NCBI GenBank assembly: GCA_012271065.1
Contig: JAAXHE010000175.1
Span: 1 to 30,901 of the forward strand
DNA: 30,901 bases
Reading direction: 5' to 3'
Origin: Candidatus Latescibacterota bacterium
GTDB lineage: Bacteria; Latescibacterota; UBA2968; GCA-2709665
Shown: positions 24,865 through 30,901 of the stretch, piece by piece
How the letters are laid out: each line of letters begins with the position of its first letter
How positions within the stretch are numbered: position 1 is the first letter of the stretch
The notes under the pieces: model-generated
Seen by the model: only the letters and a program-made list of their open reading frames with translations
Told to the model about the DNA's origin: nothing
The model's database searches: none
Program-made: the position numbers and the translations under genes

Positions 24865-25458
24865 CTACAACACGCCCTTCGTCGACGGAATCCCCTCAAC
24901 CCCCGGATCAAGCCCGCAGGCCTGCCGGAGCGCCCGGCCGAAGGCCTTGAAAATCGCCTCGGTGGCGTGGTGCGCGTTTGTCCCGCGAATCAGGTCGATG
25001 TGCGCGTTCAGTCGGCCGTGGTCTGTGAGCGACCGGAAGAACTCCGGGCTCATCGCCGTCGGGTACGCGCCGACCATCTCGTCGGGCATGTCCGCGTTGT
25101 AGACCAGGAACGGCCGGCCCGAGAGGTCCACGGCGGCGCGCGCCAGGGCTTCGTCCATCGGCACAAAACTGTGTCCGAAACGCGTGATGCCGGCCTTGTC
25201 GCCCAGCGCCTCCGAGAATGCCCTGCCCAGACAGATGCCCACGTCTTCCACCGTGTGGTGCGCGTCCACGTCCAGGTCGCCCCGGCAGGCGACGTCCAGG
25301 TCGAACCCGCCGTGTCGAGCGAACGCGTTGAGCATATGGTCGAAGAAACCGATGCCGGATTCGAGCCGGCAGTCGCCCGACCCATCCAGGTTCAGCGTGA
25401 GATCGATGTCGGTTTCCGATGTCTTGCGTTGTATGCGGGCGGTGCGAAGGACCGGCAT
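24865..25458 (-). CDS. hisB: Imidazoleglycerol-phosphate dehydratase
   Basis: The 197-residue enzyme of the sixth step of histidine synthesis has GIGFFDHMLNAFARHGGFDL and the metal-binding pairs DAHHTVEDVG (H67-H68, E71) and NAHHATEAIFKAFGRAL (H163-H164, E167). These bind the two manganese ions of the 24-mer enzyme. The length is that of the monofunctional bacterial type, with no phosphatase domain. ATG 25458 has AGGAAAGG nine bases upstream. It lies last in hisG-D-C-B, 113 bases after hisC. Confidence 0.97.
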   Translation of the reverse strand: MPVLRTARIQRKTSETDIDLTLNLDGSGDCRLESGIGFFDHMLNAFARHGGFDLDVACRGDLDVDAHHTVEDVGICLGRAFSEALGDKAGITRFGHSFVPMDEALARAAVDLSGRPFLVYNADMPDEMVGAYPTAMSPEFFRSLTDHGRLNAHIDLIRGTNAHHATEAIFKAFGRALRQACGLDPGVEGIPSTKGVL

Positions 25459-25518
25459 TGGGGTTTACCTTTCCTGAATTTGGCATCTAATCCTGCTGCG
25501 TTCTGCTTTTGGTTCTCA

Positions 25519-25540
25519 ATCCTGCTCATCCTGTCCATCC
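25519..25540. repeat. ATCCTG 9-base periodic repeat
   Basis: ATCCTG at 25519 and 25528 and ATCC at 25537 recur every nine bases, in the 113-base hisC-hisB gap. A further ATCCTG lies at about 25490. This periodic motif resembles short dispersed intergenic repeats of other bacteria. No function is evident. Confidence 0.45.
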
Positions 25541-25571
25541 ATGTTAGTTCATGTTTTTTGGACTATTCAGG

Positions 25572-26651
25572 CTATACACACGAATCGTCCAACGTCTGTT
25601 CGAGCGCATCCAGAAAGAGGGTATTTTCCTCCGCCTTGCCGATGCTCACACGCAGGGCGTTGCCCAGCAGTGGATAGGAAGATACGTTGCGGATGAGGAT
25701 GCCCCTTTCGATGAGCCCGTCGAAGACCCGGGCCGGGTTGCCGACTTCGAAAAGAATGAAATTGGCATGCGATGGCCAGGGGCGGACGCCGTCGATGTTC
25801 CGAAGGGCGCCGAACACCCGCTCGCGTTCCTCCCGGATCGCCCCCACGCGTTCCCGGATCAGGCCATCGTGTTTCAGAATGTGCAGCGCCGCGGAGTGAG
25901 AGAAGACGTTGATGTCGAACGGCACTTTGGCTTTCAGGACCTCCCGCGCGATTTCAGGATGCGCCATCAGGTAGCCGATGCGGATGCCCGCGGCTCCGAG
26001 GGCTTTCGAAAAGGTCTTCAACACGATGAGATTGGGATATTCCCCGATCAGGTCGCGGGCCGTCTCATCGCTGAACTCCGCGTAGGCTTCGTCCACCATC
26101 ACCAGCGCGTCGGTTTCCCCGAGCAGGGCTTCCAGGTCCGCATTTGAAACGACGCAGCCCGTCGGGTTGTTCGGGGAACCGAGGATGACCATGTTCGCCG
26201 ATTCCCGCCGGGCGGCTTCCCGGATTCCGGGCACGTCGAAGGTGTAGTCCGCCCTGAGGTCCACCGGAACCACGCGACCTCCGAAGAAGCCGGCGTAGAG
26301 CCCGTACAGCGAGAAACCGGGCGAGGGGATGACCACCGGCGCGCCAGGACGGGTGCTGACGGCCAGAACGAGCTGTACGAGGGTGTTGGAGCCGTTGCAC
26401 ACGATCAGCGCGTCCGGACGCCATCCGGCGAAGTCTGCCAGGGCTTCCACCAGGTCCATCTCCATCGGCTGCGGATAGCGGAACCAGGGCCGCTTCCGGA
26501 CGTCTGCCAGGATCTCGTTCTTGAGATCGTCCGGAATGTCGAACGGGCTCTCGTTCTGATTCAGCTTTACCGGGCAGTCGTGGTGCGTCAGGTGGTACCC
26601 GTCCGCGGAACGGATTTCCGGCCTGATACGCTTCATGGGCGGATCGAACAT
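25572..26651 (-). CDS. hisC: Histidinol-phosphate aminotransferase
   Basis: The 359-residue PLP enzyme of aminotransferase class I/II transfers an amino group from glutamate to imidazole-acetol phosphate. Visible are LNQNESPFDIP (substrate end), NNPTG (161-165), MVDEAYAEFSD (185-194) and the PLP lysine K216 in LKTFSKALGAAGIRIGY. A C-terminal SHANFILFEV, GILIRNVS and LRVSIG complete the set. I start it at ATG 26651 (MFDPPMKRIRPEIRS). The frame is open to 26813, but that stretch overlaps hisD and lies across a large hairpin. ATG 26636 is the other candidate. It is separated from hisD by 88 bases, an unusually long gap within this operon. Confidence 0.95.
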   Translation of the reverse strand: MFDPPMKRIRPEIRSADGYHLTHHDCPVKLNQNESPFDIPDDLKNEILADVRKRPWFRYPQPMEMDLVEALADFAGWRPDALIVCNGSNTLVQLVLAVSTRPGAPVVIPSPGFSLYGLYAGFFGGRVVPVDLRADYTFDVPGIREAARRESANMVILGSPNNPTGCVVSNADLEALLGETDALVMVDEAYAEFSDETARDLIGEYPNLIVLKTFSKALGAAGIRIGYLMAHPEIAREVLKAKVPFDINVFSHSAALHILKHDGLIRERVGAIREERERVFGALRNIDGVRPWPSHANFILFEVGNPARVFDGLIERGILIRNVSSYPLLGNALRVSIGKAEENTLFLDALEQTLDDSCV

Positions 26652-26675
26652 CGGAGACGATCCAAAATGAGAACG

Positions 26676-26718
26676 CCGCGCCCGCGATGCCGCCGGAGTG
26701 CGGCGGTCGCGCGAGCGG
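26676..26718 (-). terminator. Large GC hairpin between hisD and hisC
   Basis: The inner stem GCCGC/GCGGC (26689-26693 with 26700-26704) is continued by CGCGA/TCGCG (26683-26687 with 26707-26711). After a 3x3 interior loop comes CCGC/GCGG (26676-26679 with 26715-26718). On the transcript it is followed by GTTCTCATTTTGG, only a weak U-run, so complete termination is doubtful. A partial terminator or an RNA-processing/stability stem inside the his operon is more likely. Confidence 0.4.
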
Positions 26719-26739
26719 GCGGTTGTGAAAGTTACGGCC

Positions 26740-28035
26740 CTATTCCTGCCGGACTCGGATGGCGTTGGCGTGCGCGTCCAGTCCCTCCGCTTCGGCCAGC
26801 GCGATGATATCACCGGCCGTTTTCTTCAGCCGTCGGTCCGTGTAGGAGACGATACTCGAACTCTTCAGAAAGGTTTCCACGCCCACCGGCGAGGCGAACC
26901 GCGCGGCGCCGGCCGTCGGCAGAATGTGGTTCACGCCGGCGTAGTAGTCGCCGACGGGTTCGGTCGAGGCCGGGCCCAGAAAGACCGCGCCCGCGTTTCT
27001 GACCTCATCAAGGCGGGACCACGGGTCGCGCACCAGGAGTTCGATGTGCTCCGGGGCGATCCGGTTGGCCAACCCGATCCCCTCATCCACGTCCTCTACG
27101 ACCACGACCGCGCCGAAGTTGCGCAGGGCCTTGCGGACGGCGTCGCGGCGTTCCAGGCGGGCGGCCTGCCGTTCGACTTCGTCGGCGACCTGCCTGGCGA
27201 GATCGATGCTCGGCGTGATGCAGACAACGGCTTCGAATCCGCTCCCGTGTTCGGCCTGCGACAGCAGGTCTGCGGCGACGTGCCTGGGGTTGGCGCTCTC
27301 GTCGGCCAGTACCACGATTTCGCTGGGGCCGGCGACCATGTCGATGTCCACGGTTCCGAAGACCAGCTTCTTGGCGATCTGCACGGACGGGTGGCCGGGG
27401 CCGACAAGCTTGTCCACCCGCGGGATCGAGCCGGTGCCGTAGGCCAGGGCGGCAACCGCCTGGGCGCCGAAAACGAGATAGATTTCATCCACGCCCACGA
27501 TGTGGGCGGCCGCCAGCACGGCAGGATGCACGGAGCCGTCCGGACGCGGAGGCGTGGCCATGCAGACTCGCGTCACGCCGGCGATGTCGGCGGGAATGGC
27601 GGCCATCAGCAGCGTTGAGAAAAGCGGGGCGCTGGCGCCGGGAATGAGAATACCGACCTGCTCGATCGGGAGTACCCGCCTGCCCAGCACGACGCCGTCG
27701 CCGTCTTCGATGAACCAGGAGGTCTGTTTCTGCGCGCCGTGAAACCGCCGGATGTTGTCCGCAGCGGCCCTCATGGTTCTGATCAGGTCCGGGTCCGCTT
27801 CCCTGTAGGCGGCCTGGATGTCCGTCTCCGGCACGCGCATCCCGTCCGCCGAAAGGTCCACGCCGTCGAATTCCCGGGTGTATTCCAGGACCGCGTCGTC
27901 GCCGCGTTCCCGCACGGCGCGGACGACTTCCTGCGCGGAGGCCAGCAGGTCCGGCTCGAAATCGGTGGTCCGCGAAAGAATGGCACGGAGTTTCGGGGGT
28001 GGATTCTCCGGATCATGGGTGACAACGTCGATCAT
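26740..28035 (-). CDS. hisD: Histidinol dehydrogenase
   Basis: The 431-residue zinc enzyme oxidises histidinol to histidine in two NAD-dependent steps. By alignment with the family, the zinc ligands are Q260 and H263 (LLSQAEHG), D363 (PVGDYYAGVNH) and H422 (LDAHANAI). The catalytic pair is E329-H330 in RIAPEHIEL. QVGILIPGASAPLFST and DIDMVAGPSEIVVLAD are core motifs. The loop usually written GPGNxYV reads GPGHPSVQIAKK here, a small departure. The start overlaps the hisG stop (TGATG), so the two are translationally coupled. Confidence 0.97.
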   Translation of the reverse strand: MIDVVTHDPENPPPKLRAILSRTTDFEPDLLASAQEVVRAVRERGDDAVLEYTREFDGVDLSADGMRVPETDIQAAYREADPDLIRTMRAAADNIRRFHGAQKQTSWFIEDGDGVVLGRRVLPIEQVGILIPGASAPLFSTLLMAAIPADIAGVTRVCMATPPRPDGSVHPAVLAAAHIVGVDEIYLVFGAQAVAALAYGTGSIPRVDKLVGPGHPSVQIAKKLVFGTVDIDMVAGPSEIVVLADESANPRHVAADLLSQAEHGSGFEAVVCITPSIDLARQVADEVERQAARLERRDAVRKALRNFGAVVVVEDVDEGIGLANRIAPEHIELLVRDPWSRLDEVRNAGAVFLGPASTEPVGDYYAGVNHILPTAGAARFASPVGVETFLKSSSIVSYTDRRLKKTAGDIIALAEAEGLDAHANAIRVRQE

Positions 28036-28955
28036 CAGTAGATCACTTTATTCAATGGATATTCGATAATGCCTTCGGCGCCCTTGTTTTTCAGCAGGGG
28101 CACGGTGTCTCGCACGACGCGTTCGTCGACGATAACCTCCACGGCCACCCAGTCGCCGTCGAGCAGATTGGAAATGGTGGGGTTGTTCAGCGCCGGAAGC
28201 AGATCCACGACCGCGTCCAGGTCACGCCGGCGTACGTTCATCTTCAGGCCCACCTTGTCTTCCGCCTGGAAGGCGCCCACCAGCAGCGTGGCGATATTCT
28301 GAGCTTTCTCCCGTTTCCACGGGTCGTCCCACGCGCTTCTGTTGGCAATGAAGCGCGGGGTGGTCTCGAGCAGGTCTTCCACAATCCGAAGTTTGTTGGC
28401 GCGTATCGAAGATCCGGTTTCCGTGAGTTCCACAATGGCGTCCACCAGACCGGGCTCGTAGGCCCCGCCGCCGTCTCCCCCCGTCCTCGCGCCCGCCGTC
28501 CGGACCTTGGCCTCCGTGGACCCCCAGGAAAACTCCACCTCCGCTTGTACGCCCCGCGCTTTCAGGTATTTCCGCGTGACATTGACCAGTTCCGTCGCGA
28601 TACGCCTGCCCCGGAGGTCTTCCACGGTACGCACCGGGGATTCTTCCGGCACGGCGATAACCCATCGCGCCGGCCGCGCGGTGGATTTGCTGTACGGCAG
28701 TTCCGCGATTTCGACGACGTCGGCGTCGTTTTCCAGGATCCAGTCCTTGCCCGTCAGGCCCACGTCGAGCACGCCGCGTTCCACGTAGTGGGCGATTTCC
28801 TGCGCGCGAAGGAAGAGGCCCTCCAGGTCCGGATCGTCGATGGACGGGATGTAGGATCTGTGATTGGCGCGAATCCGGTATCCTGCGTTCGCGAACAGAT
28901 CGAGCGTGGACTCCTGAAGGCTGCCCGACGGCAGCGCGATTTTCAAAACCGCCAT
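28035..28955 (-). CDS. hisG: ATP phosphoribosyltransferase, long form
   Basis: The 306-residue enzyme catalyses the committed step of histidine synthesis, ATP plus PRPP. The catalytic domain shows [43 protein letters not shown] and the PRPP motif [16 protein letters not shown]-terminal ~80-residue domain ([20 protein letters not shown]) is the regulatory, histidine-binding extension of the long form, so no HisZ partner is required. Residues about 152-168 form a Gly-rich insertion ([17 protein letters not shown]) where most homologs have a short loop. ATG 28955 has AGGGG eight bases upstream. First gene of the operon. Confidence 0.95.
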   Translation of the reverse strand: MAVLKIALPSGSLQESTLDLFANAGYRIRANHRSYIPSIDDPDLEGLFLRAQEIAHYVERGVLDVGLTGKDWILENDADVVEIAELPYSKSTARPARWVIAVPEESPVRTVEDLRGRRIATELVNVTRKYLKARGVQAEVEFSWGSTEAKVRTAGARTGGDGGGAYEPGLVDAIVELTETGSSIRANKLRIVEDLLETTPRFIANRSAWDDPWKREKAQNIATLLVGAFQAEDKVGLKMNVRRRDLDAVVDLLPALNNPTISNLLDGDWVAVEVIVDERVVRDTVPLLKNKGAEGIIEYPLNKVIY

Positions 28956-28983
28956 TGAAGTTTCCCCTGTGATGGACGGTCAC

Positions 28984-29013
28984 AAAATTCACATAATCCA
29001 TCATACTTGTCAA
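28984..29013 (-). promoter_or_regulatory. Candidate promoter of the his operon
   Basis: On the minus strand a perfect -35 TTGACA (29008-29013) is followed at 18 bases by AATTTT (28984-28989), a weak -10. The initial transcript region holds an inverted repeat TGATGGA/TCCATCA (about 28972-29005) that could be an operator. I saw no histidine-rich leader peptide or T-box. Confidence 0.35.
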
Positions 29014-29103
29014 CATAAACCTATAGATTCGGCCAAATCATATCGCTCGCATTCAGATAGACATTCGATTGCCTGACGCGATACCACCCCAGAGCACTTC
29101 CAG

Positions 29104-29273
29104 AGCAGGGCGCGTTGTTCCGTCCCGCACCGGTTTACGTTGTCCTCCGGGGCTGGCAGGACACCGTATCAGGTGAGTACCTTGAGGGTATTCGCGCCAT
29201 GCATAAGGCAGGCCCCGCGCCCAGCGGCGACTTTTGGTTCCTTTTGGTCGCTTCAAAAGGAACACGCCGTAGG
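29104..29273 (+). repeat. 170-bp dispersed element, copy B
   Basis: It aligns without gaps to 14417-14586, in the same orientation, and is identical over 29189-29273. The hairpin GTTCCTTTTG (29237-29246), loop GTCGCTT, CAAAAGGAAC (29254-29263) is preserved exactly. The flanking sequences of the two copies are unrelated, so the element ends are close to the stated boundaries. Confidence 0.85.
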
Positions 29274-29358
29274 AACGATTTTGAACAGAAAGGCAAAAAA
29301 GGATTTGTCATTTGCAAGCCGGCTTTTTCTGATAAATTCTTATTTTTCTATTTCTTAC

Positions 29359-29420
29359 GTCCTTTTTCTTATCCGCGTAAGAAAAAGGACCAAAAAGAAG
29401 CGCGCCCTTCGGCAGGGGGC
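29359..29420 (-). repeat. Diverged inverted relative of the 170-bp element's hairpin end
   Basis: A perfect 13-bp stem GTCCTTTTTCTTA (29359-29371), loop TCCGCG, TAAGAAAAAGGAC (29378-29390) is followed by CAAAAAGAAGCGCGCCC. Read on the minus strand it gives a GC-rich leader, CTTTTTGG, then the hairpin: the same order as GC-rich leader, CTTTTGG, hairpin in the 170-bp element. Aligned in frame, K-x-G-P-x-P-x-G-x-x-x-F is shared between the two. Confidence 0.55.
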
Positions 29421-29550
29421 CGGTTTTTCCGTGAATCACTCTGGAGGCACGAATGCAACTGGGTGGCCTGCGACTCCCTGACGTGTGCCAAAACATCGGC
29501 ACGGAACGCATCAAACACGGAGAACCTGCCTCCGCCCGCGTAGCGGGTGA

Positions 29551-29583
29551 CCTGTTGTTCCAAAGGTTTATCGGAACAACAGG
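29551..29583. repeat. Perfect 11-bp-stem hairpin
   Basis: CCTGTTGTTCC (29551-29561), 11-base loop, GGAACAACAGG (29573-29583). It abuts the next hairpin with no spacer. No U-run follows on either strand. Confidence 0.65.
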
Positions 29584-29604
29584 GGACGCGTGGTTCTCGC
29601 GTCC
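29584..29604. repeat. Perfect 7-bp-stem hairpin abutting the previous one
   Basis: GGACGCG (29584-29590), loop TGGTTCT, CGCGTCC (29598-29604). Confidence 0.6.
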
Positions 29605-29705
29605 GAGGCTGCTGGTGAGCGGCGGCCCCTTGCCGCGAACAAACCCCCCGTACCCCCGGTCGCTCCAACGGAAAAATCTGCTATTGCGCGAGACCTGGCC
29701 GCGCT

Positions 29706-29729
29706 CCCTCTTTCCTTTAGGAGAGAGGG
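29706..29729. repeat. CCCTCT/AGAGGG hairpin with inner CCT/AGG pairs
   Basis: CCCTCT (29706-29711) pairs with AGAGGG (29724-29729), and CCT/AGG lies inside (29714-29716, 29719-29721). It is a short dispersed-type palindrome in the gap. Confidence 0.4.
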
Positions 29730-29869
29730 CCGCGGGGCGGCGGGGAGGGCTTGCCTTTGGCTTTGCCCTTGGTTCTTGCCTTAAGCTGCCTTTGATTCTC
29801 GGTTTTGCTTTTAGCTGACGGCTGAAAGCTGATAGCTCTGTGTGAGGTGTGGGGGAGAGGTCCCTTCGG

Positions 29870-29898
29870 TTGACAAAACCACCCGAGAGGCGTAAGTT
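29870..29898 (+). promoter_or_regulatory. Candidate promoter for phosphodiesterase-uvrC
   Basis: A perfect TTGACA (29870-29875), 17-base spacer and TAAGTT (29893-29898) match sigma-70 spacing, with a weak -10. It lies about 90 bases before the ATG at 29985 and is the only plausible rightward promoter seen in the gap. Confidence 0.4.
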
Positions 29899-29984
29899 TG
29901 TCTTGAATTCAGGAGGCGTCCGCGGCCGGTGCAGTTCTCCTTGTTTGAACCGAATCCCCGTCTTCGAAAACCCCACATGAACGG

Positions 29985-30488
29985 ATGGTCTCGATGGCAC
30001 ACGCGCATCTGGTGGGACTGATTGCAGACACGCACGACAACAAGGCTTCGGTGGAGAAGGCGACGGCGCTGTTCAACGAGCGGGAAGTCGGGCTGGTGGT
30101 GCACGCCGGGGACTATATCGCGCCCTTCAATGCCAAATGGATGGCCGGCCTGAACGCGCCCATGGTGGGCGTTTTCGGCAATAACGACGGCGAGCGCTTC
30201 GGGCTTCGCGCCCAGTTCGAGTCGCTGGGCGCCATCCACCGCGCGCCGTATGCATTCGTGCACGAGGACAGGCGGCTGCTGGTTCTTCACGAACCCGATG
30301 AAGTGGACGCACTGGCGGCAAGCGGCGCCTACGACGTGATCGTCTACGGTCATACGCACGAGATCGACGTCCGCACCGGCGGGACGCTGGTCGTCAATCC
30401 CGGAGAGGCGGGCGGCTGGGTGACCGGCAGGTCCACGATCGGGTTGCTGGATTTGCAGTGCCTGCAGGTCGAGATTCTGGACCTCTGA
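29985..30488 (+). CDS. YfcE/MJ0936-type metallophosphodiesterase
   Basis: The 167-residue calcineurin-fold phosphoesterase has its metal-binding motifs in order: LIADTHDN (D-x-H), VVHAGDY (GD), GVFGNNDGE (GN-N/D), LVLHEPDE (H) and VYGHTHEIDV (GHTH). LVVNPGEAGGW closes the domain. Relatives hydrolyse phosphodiester model substrates in vitro; the natural substrate is not known. ATG 29985 and ATG 29994 are both possible starts. An in-frame stop at 29946 excludes a longer one. It is followed after 48 bases by uvrC on the same strand. Confidence 0.9.
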   Translation: MVSMAHAHLVGLIADTHDNKASVEKATALFNEREVGLVVHAGDYIAPFNAKWMAGLNAPMVGVFGNNDGERFGLRAQFESLGAIHRAPYAFVHEDRRLLVLHEPDEVDALAASGAYDVIVYGHTHEIDVRTGGTLVVNPGEAGGWVTGRSTIGLLDLQCLQVEILDL

Positions 30489-30536
30489 CCGCGGTAACGG
30501 GGCGGCGGCGCAGCCCCCGCCAACAAGGTATGCAAA

Positions 30537-30901
30537 ATGGACCCGGTATCGGAAAACCGTAGTGCCGCACCGGCCAAAATGAGCCGTAAAGCCGTGCGCA
30601 GGCGCCTCAATGAGATTGTGTCCCATATGCCGCGGGAACCCGGCGTGTATATGTTGAAAGACGAACTGGGGCGGATCATATATATAGGTAAGGCAAAGTG
30701 CCTGCGGAGCCGGGCGCAGTCCTACATCCGGTCAAACGCGGACGACGGCAGGCGTCAGTTCCGGGCGCTCGTACGCAACGCGCAGGACCTGGAATATATC
30801 GTGGCGGATACCGAAGTGGACGCCCTGATCCTGGAGTCCAATCTGATCAAGGAGCACACACCCCGGTACAATATCAACCTGAAGGACGACAAGAAGTACC
30901 C
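30537..30901 (+). CDS. uvrC: UvrABC excinuclease subunit C, N-terminal part (cut by window end)
   Basis: The 121 residues before the window end are in one open frame. They show the GIY-YIG nuclease domain: EIVSHMPREPGVYMLKDELG, IIYIGKAKCLRSRAQSYIRS, then VADTEVDALILESNLIKEH and PRYNINLKDDKKYP. This nuclease half makes the 3' incision in nucleotide excision repair after UvrA/UvrB damage recognition. The start ATG 30537 has AAGG eight bases upstream; ATG 30579 is a second candidate. The C-terminal EndoV-like half lies beyond the window. Confidence 0.95.
   Translation, partial: MDPVSENRSAAPAKMSRKAVRRRLNEIVSHMPREPGVYMLKDELGRIIYIGKAKCLRSRAQSYIRSNADDGRRQFRALVRNAQDLEYIVADTEVDALILESNLIKEHTPRYNINLKDDKKY

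Larger units (their letters stand above)
28956..29984. other. 1-kb repeat-rich intergenic region
   Basis: No gene is supported between divergent hisG and the phosphodiesterase. From left to right it holds the hisG promoter area, copy B of the 170-bp element (29104-29273), an inverted diverged relative with a 13-bp-stem hairpin (29359-29420), two adjacent perfect hairpins (29551-29604), a CCCTCT/AGAGGG stem (29706-29729) and AGCTGA-rich sequence (29812-29836). A promoter-like pair follows at 29870-29898. Confidence 0.7.

Noticed and set aside
28972..29005. T-box or histidine leader attenuator upstream of hisG
   Set aside because: The 5' region is too short, has no His-codon run, and shows only a 7-bp inverted repeat.
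29551..29604. CRISPR-like array in the hisG upstream gap
   Set aside because: The hairpins are different sequences, with no regular repeat-spacer unit and no cas genes in the window.
29929..30021. Possible 30-codon leader ORF (GTG start, AGGAGG at 29911-29916) overlapping the phosphodiesterase start
   Set aside because: The 12-base spacing to GTG is long, the peptide has no recognisable features, and it overlaps a well-supported gene.

Overview
The window is a GC-rich bacterial chromosome segment, coded almost entirely on the minus strand. No rRNA, tRNA, phage, integrase, transposase or CRISPR array was seen. Two glycan-assembly clusters, a DNA-repair pair, a histidine operon and the 5' end of uvrC suggest a free-living, Gram-negative-like bacterium: ADP-heptose synthesis, a lipid-linked glycan flippase and an AddAB-type recombination nuclease are all present. 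A phytanoyl-CoA-dioxygenase-family enzyme, large YfhO-like membrane proteins and many short intergenic hairpin repeats recall uncultivated lineages such as Poribacteria or Latescibacterota. That placement is an impression only; no marker gene here settles it.

Layout. (1) Positions 1-7000, visibly less GC-rich than the rest, hold a glycan locus. It contains a broken polytopic membrane protein, a membrane/TPR fusion protein, a GT2 glycosyltransferase, a frameshifted methyltransferase, a GT4 glycosyltransferase and a divergent SAM-binding protein. Two of its genes carry single-base frame breaks. (2) Positions 6989-13133 encode an addB-addA pair with a promoter-like sequence upstream, followed by a phyH-family dioxygenase. 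(3) Positions 14015-14809 are a gene-free patch made largely of repeats. (4) Positions 14810-24820 are a second, intact glycan cluster. In order of transcription it runs rfaE2, GT4, nucleotide-sugar dehydrogenase, SDR epimerase, C-methyltransferase-like protein, GT2, YfhO-type membrane protein and Wzx-like flippase. (5) Positions 24865-28955 are hisG-hisD-hisC-hisB, on the same strand and directly upstream of that cluster. (6) Positions 28956-29984 are a second repeat-rich gap. (7) A YfcE-like phosphodiesterase and the start of uvrC read rightward to the end.

How the genes work together. The second cluster can plausibly make a sugar acid (dehydrogenase), modify a nucleotide sugar (epimerase, methyltransferase), attach sugars to a lipid carrier (GT2, GT4, YfhO-like protein) and flip the product (flippase). 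RfaE2 would supply an ADP-heptose donor. No gene on the minus strand from hisG to the flippase faces the other way, so read-through from the histidine operon is possible. Repeat inserts and one large hairpin interrupt the run.

The least explained material is the set of small intergenic repeats. There is a 170-bp element in two copies, each with an 85-bp identical end and a 10-bp-stem hairpin, plus a diverged inverted relative. There is also a ~117-bp element with inverted ends in two copies, and several short GC-rich hairpins. No complete new system of interacting proteins was recognised.
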